Source: Bradyrhizobium yuanmingense
GTDB lineage: Bacteria; Pseudomonadota; Alphaproteobacteria; Rhizobiales; Xanthobacteraceae
Direction: 5' to 3'
Length of the DNA: 64,000 nucleotides
NCBI RefSeq assembly: GCF_900094575.1
Contig: NZ_FMAE01000002.1
Span: 372,001-436,000, forward strand
Shown here: positions 38,038-47,668 of the stretch, piece by piece
Position numbering within the stretch: position 1 is the first letter of the stretch
How the letters are laid out: every line of letters starts with the position of its first letter
The notes under the pieces: generated by a model
The model's input: only the letters and a program-made list of their open reading frames with translations
Database searches by the model: none
Told to the model about the DNA's origin: nothing
Position numbers and translations under genes: made by a program

Positions 38038-38289
38038 TCACGCGTGATCGCGCAGCGGAATCGCATCCGTCGCAGGATTGGGCGTGAGCGGCCCGTTCGG
38101 TCCGCGCGATGGGATCTCCTCAGGCATGCGGCCCGGCAATTCGTCGGGCCGCGGCGGCGAGCCGGGCTCGCGCACCGGCGGCGTGATTTCGGGCTGCGGA
38201 TTGCCGGGCGGGATTCCGGGCGGCGGCTCAGTCGGCGTACCGGGCGTCGACGGCGGAATCTCGGGCGGTTCAATCGGCATCGGCATCAT
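38038..38289 (-). CDS. small proline-rich hypothetical protein
   Basis: This is an 83-residue protein made of regular proline-containing steps: PIEPPEIPPSTPG, TEPPPGIPPGNPQPE, PPRPDELPGRMPEEIP. It has no signal peptide or membrane helix and no cysteine. I recall similar short proline-rich proteins being annotated in Bradyrhizobium genomes, but have no function to offer. The coding evidence is the protein-like, ordered pattern; no ribosome-binding site is clear. The ATG at 38289 is one of two adjacent Met codons. Confidence 0.55.
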   Translation of the reverse strand: MMPMPIEPPEIPPSTPGTPTEPPPGIPPGNPQPEITPPVREPGSPPRPDELPGRMPEEIPSRGPNGPLTPNPATDAIPLRDHA

Positions 38290-38361
38290 CGGGATCGTTG
38301 TCAGAGAACAACAACGAAGGTGCAGCACCGATGTTCCGCGTCACATCGCTTCGAGACCGGA

Positions 38362-38748
38362 TTATTCCGGCGTGTGGCAGACCGCTTCGATGTTGTGGCC
38401 GTCGGGGTCGAGCACGAAGGCGCCGTAATAGTTCGCGTGATAATGCGGGCGGATGCCGGGCGGGCCGTTGTCGCGGCCGCCGGCCGCCATCGCCGTCTTG
38501 TAGAACGCATCGACGGTGGCGCGGTCATTGGCGCGGATGGCGACATGCACCGGCTTGTTCATCGCGCCTTCGTCCCCGATCCAGAAATCGGGCTTGCCGT
38601 CGGCACCGAAGCCTGCAGCCGCAGCGTGTCCGGTCTGCTCGGCAGTGACCTCCATGATCAGGCTGTAGCCGAGCGGCGCCAGTGCCTTCGCATAGAACGC
38701 CTTGGCGCGCTCATAGTCGGAGACGGAGAATCCCAGATGATCGATCAT
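38362..38748 (-). CDS. VOC family (glyoxalase/bleomycin resistance-like) protein
   Basis: This is a 128-residue protein of the vicinal oxygen chelate fold. It begins MIDHLGFSVSDYERAKAFYAKAL, with the first metal His at residue 3, and ends YGAFVLDPDGHNIEAVCH, with the final metal Glu. Such proteins are metal-dependent lyases, dioxygenases or resistance proteins. Specificity cannot be read from sequence alone. GGGAGG stands eight bases upstream of its ATG. Confidence 0.9.
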   Translation of the reverse strand: MIDHLGFSVSDYERAKAFYAKALAPLGYSLIMEVTAEQTGHAAAAGFGADGKPDFWIGDEGAMNKPVHVAIRANDRATVDAFYKTAMAAGGRDNGPPGIRPHYHANYYGAFVLDPDGHNIEAVCHTPE

Positions 38749-38772
38749 CGCAACCTCCCTTGTTCGTACCCG

Positions 38773-39630
38773 TCAGCGGGACAAAAACGTATTGCTTCGT
38801 GTCTTGCGTGCGATCGTAAAGCCGCGCCCGACCATGTCGGCAATACAATCCTGCTGCCATTCGTTTTGTGACAGATGCTCGATCACCACCGCACGTGGCC
38901 AGAGCGATTGCGGCGCGTCGCGGAAGAAGCCGATCAGCACGCGGTCCTCAAAGCCCTCGACGTCGATCTTGAGCGAATCGACTTGGCCGACGCCGGCCTC
39001 CTCCAGAATGCGCACCAGGCGCAGCGACGGCACCTTGATGGCCTCGGCACTGGCCGTGCCGGTGACGACGTGGGTGGCGCCGAGGTTGCCGCCGCCGCTC
39101 TCGATCATCAGCTCGCCGTCGCTGTCGCCCGCGGCGGCCTGCACCAGGCGCACCTGCGGCGTCTTCGATGCGGCGTGGTTGAACGAGAGCCGTCCGAAGG
39201 TCAGCGGATGCGGCTCGATCGCGACCACTTGTCCGGATGGCCCGACCTGCCGCGCCATCACCAGCGCAAAGGTGCCGACATTGGCGCCGACATCGACGAA
39301 CACGCCACCCACGGGGGTGTGCTGGCGCAGGAAGTCGAGCTCGTCCAGATTGTAGTCGGGATTGAACAGCGCGCCGCGCTCGGTCGCGCTGCCCTGGTGA
39401 TGGAAGCGGAACGAGGCGCCCTGATATTGCACGTCGACCGGGCCGCTGCGCAGCAGGTTGACCAGCCGCGACATCCACGGCCGGAACGCGCCGCGCTTCA
39501 GTCCCGACCGTTGAGCGAGGCGGATGATCGCAGCCTGCGCCGCATTGGGCGCAAACGCACCGAACGGCGCGGGCGAAGGGGCATTGTCGGACGTCAAGCA
39601 GCAGATCCTCGTTGCAGGCGGCGCATGCAT
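38773..39630 (-). CDS. FkbM family SAM-dependent methyltransferase
   Basis: This is a 285-residue protein. The SAM-binding motif I is GVFVDVGANVGTFALVMA near residue 110, followed by VVAIEPHPLTFGRL. The FkbM hallmark is VDSLKIDVEGFEDRVL near residue 220. Family members methylate hydroxyl groups of sugars, polyketides or other small molecules. The ATG at 39630 is likely but not certain; a TTG at 39654 in frame would add eight residues. A family D repeat separates it from the ABC transporter gene upstream. Confidence 0.86.
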   Translation of the reverse strand: MHAPPATRICCLTSDNAPSPAPFGAFAPNAAQAAIIRLAQRSGLKRGAFRPWMSRLVNLLRSGPVDVQYQGASFRFHHQGSATERGALFNPDYNLDELDFLRQHTPVGGVFVDVGANVGTFALVMARQVGPSGQVVAIEPHPLTFGRLSFNHAASKTPQVRLVQAAAGDSDGELMIESGGGNLGATHVVTGTASAEAIKVPSLRLVRILEEAGVGQVDSLKIDVEGFEDRVLIGFFRDAPQSLWPRAVVIEHLSQNEWQQDCIADMVGRGFTIARKTRSNTFLSR

Positions 39631-39671
39631 AACCGGTTTTGACGAGGACTCCAACGCTCGATCACAGTCCG

Positions 39672-39758
39672 GTAGCCCGGATGGAGCGCAGCGTAATCCG
39701 GGATTCTTGCCGCGCGGATGGACCTTCCCGGATTGCGCTACGCTCCATCCGGGCTACG
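39672..39758. repeat. palindromic intergenic repeat, family D (GTAGCCCGGATGGAGCGCAGCG)
   Basis: Arms GTAGCCCGGATGGAGCG and CGCTCCATCCGGGCTAC pair perfectly, with an inner CCGGGAT / TTCCCGG pair. It lies just downstream of the ABC transporter stop codon. Other copies are at 55606 and, as a half element, 31811. Confidence 0.88.
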
Positions 39759-39760
39759 GA

Positions 39761-41716
39761 TCACGCCGCCTTCTTTGGCGCCTTGCGCTGCCGCAAGAAC
39801 CGTCCGAGCAGCCGGCGCCGGCCCTTGCGCGGAATCAGGTCGATATCGCTGACGAGCTTGGCGCCGCCCTTGCGTCGCTCCAGCACGATCTTGCGGCTGT
39901 GGAAAGCCTCCAGCTCGGCGCGATGCGCGACGCTGACGATGGTCGCCTTCGGCAGCGCCTCGGTGATCATCTGCATCATCTTGTCCTGGCTCTTCTCGTC
40001 GAGCGCCGAGGTCGCCTCATCGAGCACGACGATGTCGGGGTTGTGCAGGAGCAGCCGCGCAAAGGCGAGGCGCTGCTTCTCGCCGCCCGACAAGGTCTGG
40101 TCCCACGGTGCCTCCTCCTCGATCTTCTCCTTGAGATGATCGAGGCCGACCTTGTGCAGGGCTGCGCCGATCTCGTCCAAAGTCCAGTGGTCGGCCGCGC
40201 CGGGATAGGCGACCGCCCGCCGCAAGGAGCCGGAGGGCACATAGGGCCGCTGCGGCAGCATGAACAGCCGGCGATCGGCATGGAAATTCACGCTGCCGCC
40301 GCCCCACGGCCACAGCCCGGCGATGGCGCGCACCAGCGTGCTCTTGCCGGTGCCGGATTCGCCGGCGACCAGCAGCCGCTCGCCGGGCTCGATCACCACC
40401 TCGGTCTCGCCGACCACGGCGGTGCCGTCGTCGAGCGTGACCGAGAGATCCTTCAGCTCCAGCATGGCCTCGTTGCTGGTCTCGCCGCGCTTGATGCGGC
40501 CGAGGCCGTCGCCCTGCTCGGCGCGCTCGAGGCCGTCGAGCGACATCATCAGCGAGGCGATGCGCCGCGCACAGGCATTCCAGTCGGCGAGCCGCGGATA
40601 ATTGTCGACCAGCCAGCCGAACGCGCTCTGCACGATCGTGAAGGCGGACGCGGCCTGCATCACCTGGCCCAGCGTCATGCTGCCGTCGAGGAACTTTGGC
40701 GCGCAGAGCAGAAGCGGCACGACCGGCGCAACGAGGCTCGATCCTTGCGACACCAGCGTGGTGCGCATGTGCTGGCCGGCAAGGCGCGCCCATTGCCGCA
40801 GCACGCTCGTGAAGTTGCGATCGATGCCGTCGCGCTCCTCCTCCTCGCCGCCGAGCAGGGCGATGCTCTCGCCGTTCTCGCGCACGCGCGTCAGGGTGTA
40901 GCGGAACTCGGCTTCGGCCTGGTTCTTGCCCTCGGAGACCTGCACGAAGCGCCGGCCGATCACCACGATCGATCCGGATGCGATCGCGGCGTACAGCATC
41001 GCGGCGATCACGAGGAAGCCGGGAATGGTCACCGACGAACCGCCGAGCGTGACGGTAAGTGCCCCGCCGATGGTCCAGAGCACGACGATGAAGGTCGCGG
41101 CCGACAGCAGCGCCGAAGTCACGCCGGCGAGGAAGTCGACGGGGGAGTCGGTCGCAATCCGCAAATCCTCCGCGATCCGGTATTCGGGATTCTTGTGGTC
41201 GCCGCCGACAAGGTTGAGCTGATAGTAGCGCCCGTTCTTGAGCCACCGTGTCAGCACGCTCGCCGTCAGCCAGGCGCGCCAGCGTCGCTGGATGCCCATG
41301 CGCGCGAACACCTGCACGACTGCGAGCACGATGCTGCCGATCGCGAGCGGGAAGAACATTGCGGTGAGATGGAAGACGCTCGCCGCATCGCGCTTCTCGA
41401 TGGCGTCGAAGATCGCGCGATTCCAGACATTGATGCCGTATTGGAAGCCGACGGTCAGCACGATCAGCAGGCCGAGACCAACCGAGAACGGCCAGGCGAG
41501 GCGGTCGCCGTTGCGGCCCCAGAAGCCGCGGGCGCTGATCCAGAACCGTGTCAGCAGATAATCCTTGCGGACCTGCTCGGCTGCCTCGGGTGACAGTTCG
41601 GGGTCGGGTTCGACCAGTTCGGGCGGCGGCGGTGTCACTTCGTCGCCGTTCTCGCCCTCGATATTGACGATGGGCGGCTTCTTGCCCTGTTCACGCGTCG
41701 CGGCCGGCTTGTACAT
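39761..41716 (-). CDS. ABC transporter, fused SbmA/BacA-like membrane domain and ATPase (YddA/BclA type)
   Basis: This is a 651-residue half-transporter. Residues about 60-390 contain the six-helix membrane domain with the family segment TRWLKNGRYYQLNLVGGDHKNPEYRIAEDLR, here broken around residues 160-190. Residues about 425-620 are the ATPase, with Walker A AGESGTGKST, signature LSGGEKQRLAFAR and Walker B IVVLDEATSALDE. This layout is that of Bradyrhizobium BclA and E. coli YddA, which import peptides or related compounds. Substrate is not proven here. The gene starts 52 bp after the stop of a hybrid histidine kinase on the same strand. Confidence 0.88.
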   Translation of the reverse strand: MYKPAATREQGKKPPIVNIEGENGDEVTPPPPELVEPDPELSPEAAEQVRKDYLLTRFWISARGFWGRNGDRLAWPFSVGLGLLIVLTVGFQYGINVWNRAIFDAIEKRDAASVFHLTAMFFPLAIGSIVLAVVQVFARMGIQRRWRAWLTASVLTRWLKNGRYYQLNLVGGDHKNPEYRIAEDLRIATDSPVDFLAGVTSALLSAATFIVVLWTIGGALTVTLGGSSVTIPGFLVIAAMLYAAIASGSIVVIGRRFVQVSEGKNQAEAEFRYTLTRVRENGESIALLGGEEEERDGIDRNFTSVLRQWARLAGQHMRTTLVSQGSSLVAPVVPLLLCAPKFLDGSMTLGQVMQAASAFTIVQSAFGWLVDNYPRLADWNACARRIASLMMSLDGLERAEQGDGLGRIKRGETSNEAMLELKDLSVTLDDGTAVVGETEVVIEPGERLLVAGESGTGKSTLVRAIAGLWPWGGGSVNFHADRRLFMLPQRPYVPSGSLRRAVAYPGAADHWTLDEIGAALHKVGLDHLKEKIEEEAPWDQTLSGGEKQRLAFARLLLHNPDIVVLDEATSALDEKSQDKMMQMITEALPKATIVSVAHRAELEAFHSRKIVLERRKGGAKLVSDIDLIPRKGRRRLLGRFLRQRKAPKKAA

Positions 41717-41768
41717 GAACGGACAACGCCAAGGGAACTCGGCCGGTTCCCGCGAGGTTCCGGAGCCC

Positions 41769-43913
41769 CTATTCGGCGGCGCCGTCCCTGACGTGCCTGA
41801 TCCGCGCCGCCCGATGCAGAACGCGCGACAATTCCTCGATCGAATAAGGCTTTTGCACGAGGTCGCAGCCGCCGGTACCCTCCTGCGACAGGGCCTGGCT
41901 GTAGCCGGTGGTCAGAACGACCGGCACGCCGAGTCCGCGCTCGCGGATCGCCTGCGCCAGATCGAGCCCGGTCATCCCGGGCATCACCACGTCCGAGAAC
42001 ACGACATCGAAGCGATCGGCGTCCACGACGAGCTCGGCGAGCGCGTCGGCCGCGTTGTCGACCAGCGTGATGCTGTAGCCGAGCTCGGTGAGCCCGTCGG
42101 CGGCGAAATTGGCCAGCTCGATATTGTCCTCGACCACCAGCACCGACATGCCGCTGCCGGCCACCGCCGGCGCCGTGTTGGGCGCTTGGCGTTGCGGCAG
42201 CAGGCCCGGCGGCACGCGCGGCAGATAGAGCGAGAAGGTGCTGCCGTGCCCCACCTCGCTCGCCACGGTCACCTCGCCGCCGGACTGCCGGGCGAATCCG
42301 AACACCTGGGACAGGCCGAGGCCGGTGCCGCGGCCGACCTGCTTGGTGGTGAAGAACGGCTCGAAGATGCGCCCGAGCCGCGCGGCGGGAATGCCGACGC
42401 CGGTATCGCTGACGGTGACGCGGACGAAGCCGTGGTCCGGGCTGGCCGAAAGCTGCACCAGCGCGTCCGGAACGGTCGTCGTGGCCTCGACCTTGAAAAC
42501 GATTCGCCCCTGGCCTTGCATGGCATCGCGCGCATTGGTCGCCATGTTGATCAGCGCCGTCTCGAACTGACTGGCATCGGCATTGACGAGGCACGGCTCC
42601 GCCGGCAGCTGCATGACGATCTCGATCGCGGGGCCGAGCAGCGTGGCGAGCATGTCGTGCAGCGACTGCACCCGTGCGCCGACGTCGAACACCTCCGGCT
42701 TGAGGGTCTGGCGCCGCGCAAAGGCGAGCAATTGCGAAGTCAGCTTGGCCGCGCGCGCCACCGAATCGGCAATGGCCGTGATGTAGCGTTGTCGCCGCTC
42801 CTCCGTCAGCTGCGGACGGTTCAAGAGATCGACCGAAGCACGGATCACCGTCAGGAGGTTGTTGAAGTCGTGCGCGACGCCGCCGGTGAGCTGGCCGAGC
42901 GCTTCCAGCCGCTGGCTGTGCTTGAGCGCCTCCTCGGCCTCGCGCCGCTTTGCAGCTTCGGCCTGAAGGTGCTGGGTACGCCGCAGAGCGAGCACCAGCA
43001 GCAGGAACAGCAGCGCGGTGGCGGGAATGCCGAACACCAGATGCTGGCCGATGGTGGCGAGCCAGCGTGCGCGGATCGCAGAGGTCTCCAATCCGGCGCT
43101 GACATAGATCGGATATTCGGCGACGCGCCGGTAGGCGATGCGCCGCTCGATACCGTCCGAGGGCCAGGCGACCGTGATGAGGCCGTGCACGGGCTGGGTC
43201 GCGATCTTCTGGCCCACCGGTCCGGTCGGATCGAGCCGAAGCTCGTGGTCGAGCCGGGGAAAATGCGCGAGCATTGCGCCGTCGGTGCGCCCCATCGCGA
43301 AGAAGTTGCCGGGATCGGTGCCGATCCTGGCATAGAAGCTTTCGAAATATTCCGGCAACACGGAGGCCTGGATCACGCCGATGAAGCGACCGTCGTCGGA
43401 CTCGCGGCGGCGGCTGACGCCGAAGAATCGGGCGCCCTGATAGGGCGGTCGTGGCGTCAGCGCCGTGCCGATGAACGTGCCGATGCTCTGGTCGACATGG
43501 GAATAGAAGTAATCGCGGTCGGCAAAGCTCAGGTCCGGCGGCGGCGAGACGAGGCTGTTGACCAGCGCCTTTCCGTTCGCGTCGAAGATCCAGGCCGATT
43601 TGAGCTGCGGCAGCGAATCGGTCAGCCGCTTCAGCCGGCGATGCAGCGTCGGCTCGCGCTCGCGGATGATGCCGTCGGGCAGGCCGCGCACGACCTCGTT
43701 GAGCTCGGCGAGGCTGCGGTCGATGGTCTCGAAGACCTTGAGCGCGTGCTCATGGGCGACATCGACCGTGCGCTCGATCTCGCGGTCGGCGGTATCGTTG
43801 GTCGATGTGTAGGAGATCGCGGCGGCGACGACGAACAGCGCAATCGGCAGCGCCAGGGATGCCGCCATCATCCACTGCAACAGCCTCAGCGAGTTGCGTT
43901 GCGCCCTCTGCAC
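41769..43913 (-). CDS. membrane-bound hybrid sensor histidine kinase/response regulator
   Basis: This is a 714-residue protein. A first membrane helix (residues about 17-38) and a second (about 293-312) bracket a periplasmic double-Cache sensor domain. The dimerisation and phospho-acceptor region has GQLTGGVAHDFNNLLTVI with His. The ATP-binding domain has VSDTGVGIP, GTGLGLSQVFG and a C-terminal G3 region. A receiver domain at about 590-705 carries LVVEDNIELA, Asp in VVFSDVVMPGM and LTTGYS. It thus phosphorylates itself and its own receiver. It is 52 bp upstream of the ABC transporter gene. Confidence 0.9.
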   Translation of the reverse strand: MQRAQRNSLRLLQWMMAASLALPIALFVVAAAISYTSTNDTADREIERTVDVAHEHALKVFETIDRSLAELNEVVRGLPDGIIREREPTLHRRLKRLTDSLPQLKSAWIFDANGKALVNSLVSPPPDLSFADRDYFYSHVDQSIGTFIGTALTPRPPYQGARFFGVSRRRESDDGRFIGVIQASVLPEYFESFYARIGTDPGNFFAMGRTDGAMLAHFPRLDHELRLDPTGPVGQKIATQPVHGLITVAWPSDGIERRIAYRRVAEYPIYVSAGLETSAIRARWLATIGQHLVFGIPATALLFLLLVLALRRTQHLQAEAAKRREAEEALKHSQRLEALGQLTGGVAHDFNNLLTVIRASVDLLNRPQLTEERRQRYITAIADSVARAAKLTSQLLAFARRQTLKPEVFDVGARVQSLHDMLATLLGPAIEIVMQLPAEPCLVNADASQFETALINMATNARDAMQGQGRIVFKVEATTTVPDALVQLSASPDHGFVRVTVSDTGVGIPAARLGRIFEPFFTTKQVGRGTGLGLSQVFGFARQSGGEVTVASEVGHGSTFSLYLPRVPPGLLPQRQAPNTAPAVAGSGMSVLVVEDNIELANFAADGLTELGYSITLVDNAADALAELVVDADRFDVVFSDVVMPGMTGLDLAQAIRERGLGVPVVLTTGYSQALSQEGTGGCDLVQKPYSIEELSRVLHRAARIRHVRDGAAE

Positions 43914-44060
43914 AGTCGCTCCGTCCCTGACGGGAGCTTAACTGAATCCCGCGCAAGGAAGGAAGCAGCTTGTGCTGGAACCGTTGGTTGCGAGCCGGAA
44001 ATTTGCGCGTCGAGCGGGTCAGAGAAAAATTCTGCTCGAATTAACGGCAAATGCAGAACA

Positions 44061-44081
44061 CCCCGGCCGGTTTGGCCGGGG
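44061..44081 (-). terminator. terminator hairpin after the sdhCDAB operon
   Basis: CCCCGGCC at 44061-44068 and GGCCGGGG at 44074-44081 form an eight-base perfect stem with a five-base loop, about 20 bp beyond the sdhB stop on the minus strand. The T-run is weak (TGTTCTGCATTT). Confidence 0.65.
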
Positions 44082-44099
44082 CGGAAGGGGGACTTCGCC

Positions 44100-44882
44100 T
44101 CAGATCTGGCGTTCGACCATCTTGAGCTTGAGCTCGGCGATGGCTTCGGCCGGGTTGAGGCCCTTCGGGCAGGCCTTGGCGCAGTTCATGATGGTGTGGC
44201 AGCGATAGAGCCGGAACGGGTCCTCGAGATTGTCGAGCCGCTCGCCGGTGGCCTCGTCGCGCGAATCCGAGACCCAGCGGTTGGCCTGGAGCAGCGCGGC
44301 GGGGCCGAGATAGCGCTCGCTGTTCCACCAATAGCTCGGGCAGGAGGTCGAGCAGCAGGCGCAGAGGATGCACTCGTAGAGGCCGTCGAGCTTCTCGCGG
44401 TCCTCGTGGCTCTGGCGCCATTCCTTCTGCGGCGTCGGCGAGGTCGTCTTCAGCCAGGGCTCGACCGAGGCGTATTGCGCGTAGAAATTGGTGAGGTCGG
44501 GGACGAGGTCCTTGACCACCGGCTGATGCGGCAGCGGGTTGATCTTCACCGCGCCGTCCTTCACGTCGTGCATGGACTTGGTGCAGGCCAGCGTGTTCTG
44601 GCCGTCGATGTTCATCGCGCAGGAGCCGCAGACGCCTTCACGGCAGGAGCGGCGGAAGGTCAGCGACGGGTCGATGTGGTTCTTGATCCAGATCAGGCCG
44701 TCCAGCACCATCGGGCCGCAATCATTGGTGTCGATGTAATAGGTATCGACGCTTGGATTCTTGCCGTCGTCCGGATTCCAGCGATAGACCTTGAACTCGC
44801 GGAGCTCGGTCGCGCCCGGGGGCTTCGGCCAGGTCTTGCCGCCAGTGATCTTGGAGTTCTTCGGAAGTGCGAATTCAACCAT
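44100..44882 (-). CDS. sdhB: succinate dehydrogenase iron-sulfur subunit
   Basis: This is a 260-residue subunit of respiratory complex II that carries electrons from the flavin to ubiquinone. The [2Fe-2S] site is in [15 protein letters not shown]. The [4Fe-4S] and [3Fe-4S] sites are in [16 protein letters not shown] and [17 protein letters not shown]. It is the last gene of the sdhCDAB operon, 42 bp after sdhA. A hairpin terminator follows. Confidence 0.98.
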   Translation of the reverse strand: MVEFALPKNSKITGGKTWPKPPGATELREFKVYRWNPDDGKNPSVDTYYIDTNDCGPMVLDGLIWIKNHIDPSLTFRRSCREGVCGSCAMNIDGQNTLACTKSMHDVKDGAVKINPLPHQPVVKDLVPDLTNFYAQYASVEPWLKTTSPTPQKEWRQSHEDREKLDGLYECILCACCSTSCPSYWWNSERYLGPAALLQANRWVSDSRDEATGERLDNLEDPFRLYRCHTIMNCAKACPKGLNPAEAIAELKLKMVERQI

Positions 44883-44924
44883 TCGATTAAGGCCTTCGCT
44901 GTTCGATCAATACACGCGCGACGT

Positions 44925-46760
44925 TTAGTAAACGCGAGCTTTGGGCGGGATGTACTGCACGTCGTTGGTCATGGTGTAGTTGTGAACCGGGCGATACTCG
45001 ATCCTGACCTTGCCGGCATCGTCCAGCCAGGCCAGCGTGTGCTTCATCCAGTTCTTGTCGTCGCGCTCGGAGAAGTCCTCGCGGGCATGGGCGCCGCGGC
45101 TCTCGGTGCGGTTGGCGGCCGAGTTCATCGTCACCACCGCCTGCGAGATCAGATTGTCGAACTCCAGCGTCTCGACGAGGTCCGAATTCCAGACCAGCGA
45201 GCGGTCGGAGACGGCGATGTCGGTGATGCCGCTGTGGACCTTCGCGATCAGGTTCTGGCCTTCGCTCAGCACTTCGCCGGTGCGGAACACGGCGCAATTG
45301 TTCTGCATCACGTGCTGCATGCCTTCGCGCAGCTTCGCGGTCGGCGTGCCGCCTGAGGCGTAGCGGTAATGGTCGAGGCGACCGAGCGCCATCTCGGCCG
45401 AGTTCGTCGGCAGCTCGGGCTGCTTGGCGTTGGGTGTGAGCTTTTCGGCCAGGCGCAACGCGGCGGCGCGGCCGAACACGACGAGGTCGATCAGCGAGTT
45501 GGAGCCGAGGCGGTTGGCGCCGTGCACGGAGACGCAGGCCGCTTCGCCGATCGCCATCAGGCCGGGGATCACCGCGTTGTCGTCGCCGTCCTTCTTGGTC
45601 AGCACCTCGCCGTGATAGTTCGTGGGGATGCCGCCCATGTTGTAATGCACGGTCGGCACGATCGGGATCGGCTCGCGCGTCACGTCGACATTGGCGAAGA
45701 TCTTGGCCGATTCCGAGATGCCCGGCAGGCGTTCGGCGAGCACGGCGGGATCGAGATGGTCGAGATGCAGGAAGATGTGGTCCTTCTTCTTGCCGACGCC
45801 GCGTCCCTCGCGGATCTCGATGGTCATCGCGCGCGAGACCACGTCGCGCGAGGCGAGGTCCTTGGCCGACGGCGCATAGCGCTCCATGAACCGCTCGCCT
45901 TCGGCGTTGACGAGATAGCCGCCTTCGCCGCGCGCACCCTCGGTGACGAGACAGCCCGAGCCGTAGATGCCGGTCGGATGGAACTGCACGAACTCCATGT
46001 CCTGCATCGGCAGGCCGGCGCGCAGCACCATGCCGCCGCCATCGCCGGTGCAGGTGTGCGCCGAGGTGCAGGAGGCATAGGCGCGGCCATAGCCGCCGGT
46101 CGCCAGGATCGTGGTCTGGGCGCGGAAACGGTGCAGCGTGCCGTCGTCGAGCTTGAGCGCGATGACGCCGCGGCAGGTGCCCTGGTCGTCCATGATCAGG
46201 TCGATGGCGAAGAACTCGATGAAGAACTCGGCCGCGTGGCGCAGCGACTGGCCGTACATCGTGTGCAGCATGGCGTGGCCGGTGCGGTCGGCGGCGGCGC
46301 AGGTGCGCTGCGCCTGGGCCTTGCCGAACTCGGTGGTCATGCCGCCGAACGGACGCTGGTAGATCTTGCCGTCCTCGGTGCGCGAGAACGGCACGCCCCA
46401 ATGCTCGAGCTCGTAGACCGCGTCGGGCGCGTTGCGCACCATGTATTCGATCGCGTCCTGGTCCCCGAGCCAGTCCGACCCCTTCACGGTGTCGTACATG
46501 TGCCAGCGCCAGTCGTCCTTGTGCATGTTGCCGAGCGAAGCGGAGATGCCGCCCTGCGCCGCGACCGTGTGCGAACGGGTCGGAAACACCTTGGTGATGC
46601 AGGCGGTGCGGAGGCCGGCCTCGCTGCAGCCGACGACGGCGCGCAGGCCGGCACCGCCGGCGCCGACCACGACGACGTCGTAGGTGTGGTCTTCGATCGG
46701 ATAGGCTTTTCCGTTGGTGGCGGGAGCGCCGTTGCCCTTGCCATTGGTCTCAGCGGCCAT
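44925..46760 (-). CDS. sdhA: succinate dehydrogenase flavoprotein subunit
   Basis: This is a 611-residue subunit that oxidises succinate to fumarate and holds covalently bound FAD. The FAD motif is [15 protein letters not shown]. The flavinylated His is in [17 protein letters not shown]. Active-site stretches are [21 protein letters not shown] and the later [11 protein letters not shown] short hydrophilic N-terminal extension (about 30 residues) rich in Asn/Gly is present, as in related Rhizobiales. It begins 3 bp after the sdhD stop. Confidence 0.98.
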   Translation of the reverse strand: MAAETNGKGNGAPATNGKAYPIEDHTYDVVVVGAGGAGLRAVVGCSEAGLRTACITKVFPTRSHTVAAQGGISASLGNMHKDDWRWHMYDTVKGSDWLGDQDAIEYMVRNAPDAVYELEHWGVPFSRTEDGKIYQRPFGGMTTEFGKAQAQRTCAAADRTGHAMLHTMYGQSLRHAAEFFIEFFAIDLIMDDQGTCRGVIALKLDDGTLHRFRAQTTILATGGYGRAYASCTSAHTCTGDGGGMVLRAGLPMQDMEFVQFHPTGIYGSGCLVTEGARGEGGYLVNAEGERFMERYAPSAKDLASRDVVSRAMTIEIREGRGVGKKKDHIFLHLDHLDPAVLAERLPGISESAKIFANVDVTREPIPIVPTVHYNMGGIPTNYHGEVLTKKDGDDNAVIPGLMAIGEAACVSVHGANRLGSNSLIDLVVFGRAAALRLAEKLTPNAKQPELPTNSAEMALGRLDHYRYASGGTPTAKLREGMQHVMQNNCAVFRTGEVLSEGQNLIAKVHSGITDIAVSDRSLVWNSDLVETLEFDNLISQAVVTMNSAANRTESRGAHAREDFSERDDKNWMKHTLAWLDDAGKVRIEYRPVHNYTMTNDVQYIPPKARVY

Positions 46761-46763
46761 GGG

Positions 46764-47180
46764 TTACACTCCGGAAGAAAGCTTCAGGATCGCGTAGGTC
46801 GAGGCGAGCGCCACGGCGACCGAGAAGAAATTGTTGAGCATGATCGCGGTGAGCTTGAGCTTCTCGTTATGGACGTAGTCCTCGATCACCACCTGCATGC
46901 CGATCTTCATGTGCCAGGCGCTGGCGAAGATGAAGAGGAGCAGGATCACCGCAACGGGAATGGAGCTCAGGGTCTGCGCCGCGTAGACCTGGTTGCGGCC
47001 GAGCAGCATCATGATGATGACCAGCGCCGGGATCATCAGCAGCGTCATGGCGACGCCGGTGATGCGCTGGCGCCAGAAATCGGACGTGCCGGAATGCGCG
47101 GCGCCGAGATTGCGGACGCGCCCGAGCGGGGTGCGCATCGAGGGACGCTTCGGAGAGCCGTGGGACTCGTCAAAGCTCAT
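46764..47180 (-). CDS. sdhD: succinate dehydrogenase membrane anchor subunit
   Basis: This is a 138-residue membrane protein with three hydrophobic helices, at about residues 44-62, 75-95 and 112-134. Its start is MSFDESHGSPKRPS. A heme-binding His is probably that in SAWHMKIGMQVVIEDY, and the sequence after it, ending EKLKLTAIML, is conserved in alphaproteobacteria. The ATG at 47180 overlaps the sdhC stop by 4 bp. sdhA follows after 3 bp. Confidence 0.95.
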   Translation of the reverse strand: MSFDESHGSPKRPSMRTPLGRVRNLGAAHSGTSDFWRQRITGVAMTLLMIPALVIIMMLLGRNQVYAAQTLSSIPVAVILLLFIFASAWHMKIGMQVVIEDYVHNEKLKLTAIMLNNFFSVAVALASTYAILKLSSGV

Positions 47181-47575
47181 CGGCCGCCTCCGTTCGCATA
47201 GGCGATGATCCAGATCAGCACCGTCAGTGCGATGCCGCCGACCAGGGCGCCCCAGGTCAGCGCTTCGCGCTCGTTGGCCTTGAAGCCGTAGCCGAGATCC
47301 CAGACGAAATGCCGGATGCCGCTGAGCATGTGGTGCATCAGGGCCCAGGTGTAGCCGAACACAATCAGCCGGCCGATGATGCTGCTGGAGAAAGCCTGAA
47401 CATGGGCATAGGCGGCCGGGCCGGAGGCCGCCGCAACCAGCCACCAGACCAGCAGCAGGGTTCCGACGTAAAGGGCGATACCGGTGGCGCGGTGCACGAT
47501 GGATAGAGCCATCGTCAGCGTCCAACGATACGTTTGGATGTGCGGCGAAAGCGGTCGTTCGATCCGTGCGGTCAT
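47177..47575 (-). CDS. sdhC: succinate dehydrogenase cytochrome b556 subunit
   Basis: This is a 132-residue protein with three membrane helices. It begins ARIERPLSPHIQTYRWT. Family signatures are SIVHRATGIALY, which takes part in ubiquinone binding, and MHHMLSGIRHFVWD with the heme b His. ATG at 47575 is preferred; a second open frame start 11 codons upstream has no family resemblance. It is the first gene of the operon and is preceded by a plausible promoter. Confidence 0.96.
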   Translation of the reverse strand: MTARIERPLSPHIQTYRWTLTMALSIVHRATGIALYVGTLLLVWWLVAAASGPAAYAHVQAFSSSIIGRLIVFGYTWALMHHMLSGIRHFVWDLGYGFKANEREALTWGALVGGIALTVLIWIIAYANGGGR

Positions 47576-47639
47576 GGGTGGCTTTTGATGTTTGTTGCGG
47601 CCCAGCATGGGGCGCGCGGGGATCGCGAAAGGTGGGCTC

Positions 47640-47668
47640 TATTTACGGAGTCGATCTGGCCTGCGCAA
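47640..47668 (-). promoter_or_regulatory. candidate sigma-70-type promoter of sdhCDAB
   Basis: On the minus strand TTGCGC (47668-47663) is followed after 17 bases by TAAATA (47645-47640). This places the start of transcription about 55-60 bases before sdhC. The match to TTGACA/TATAAT is moderate, so this remains a suggestion. Confidence 0.35.

Noticed and set aside
39524..41593. A 689-codon open frame on the plus strand
   Set aside because: It is antisense to the FkbM and ABC transporter genes, crosses a palindromic repeat, and has no recognisable domain.
41565..45356. A 1263-codon open frame on the plus strand
   Set aside because: It lies antisense to the ABC transporter end, the hybrid kinase and sdhB, all strongly supported. 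Its product is rich in Arg, Gly, Ala, His and Asp with no domain. In GC-rich DNA such frames arise opposite real genes.
45369..47201. A 610-codon open frame on the plus strand opposite sdhA/sdhD
   Set aside because: It is antisense to the well-supported sdh genes, with no family match.
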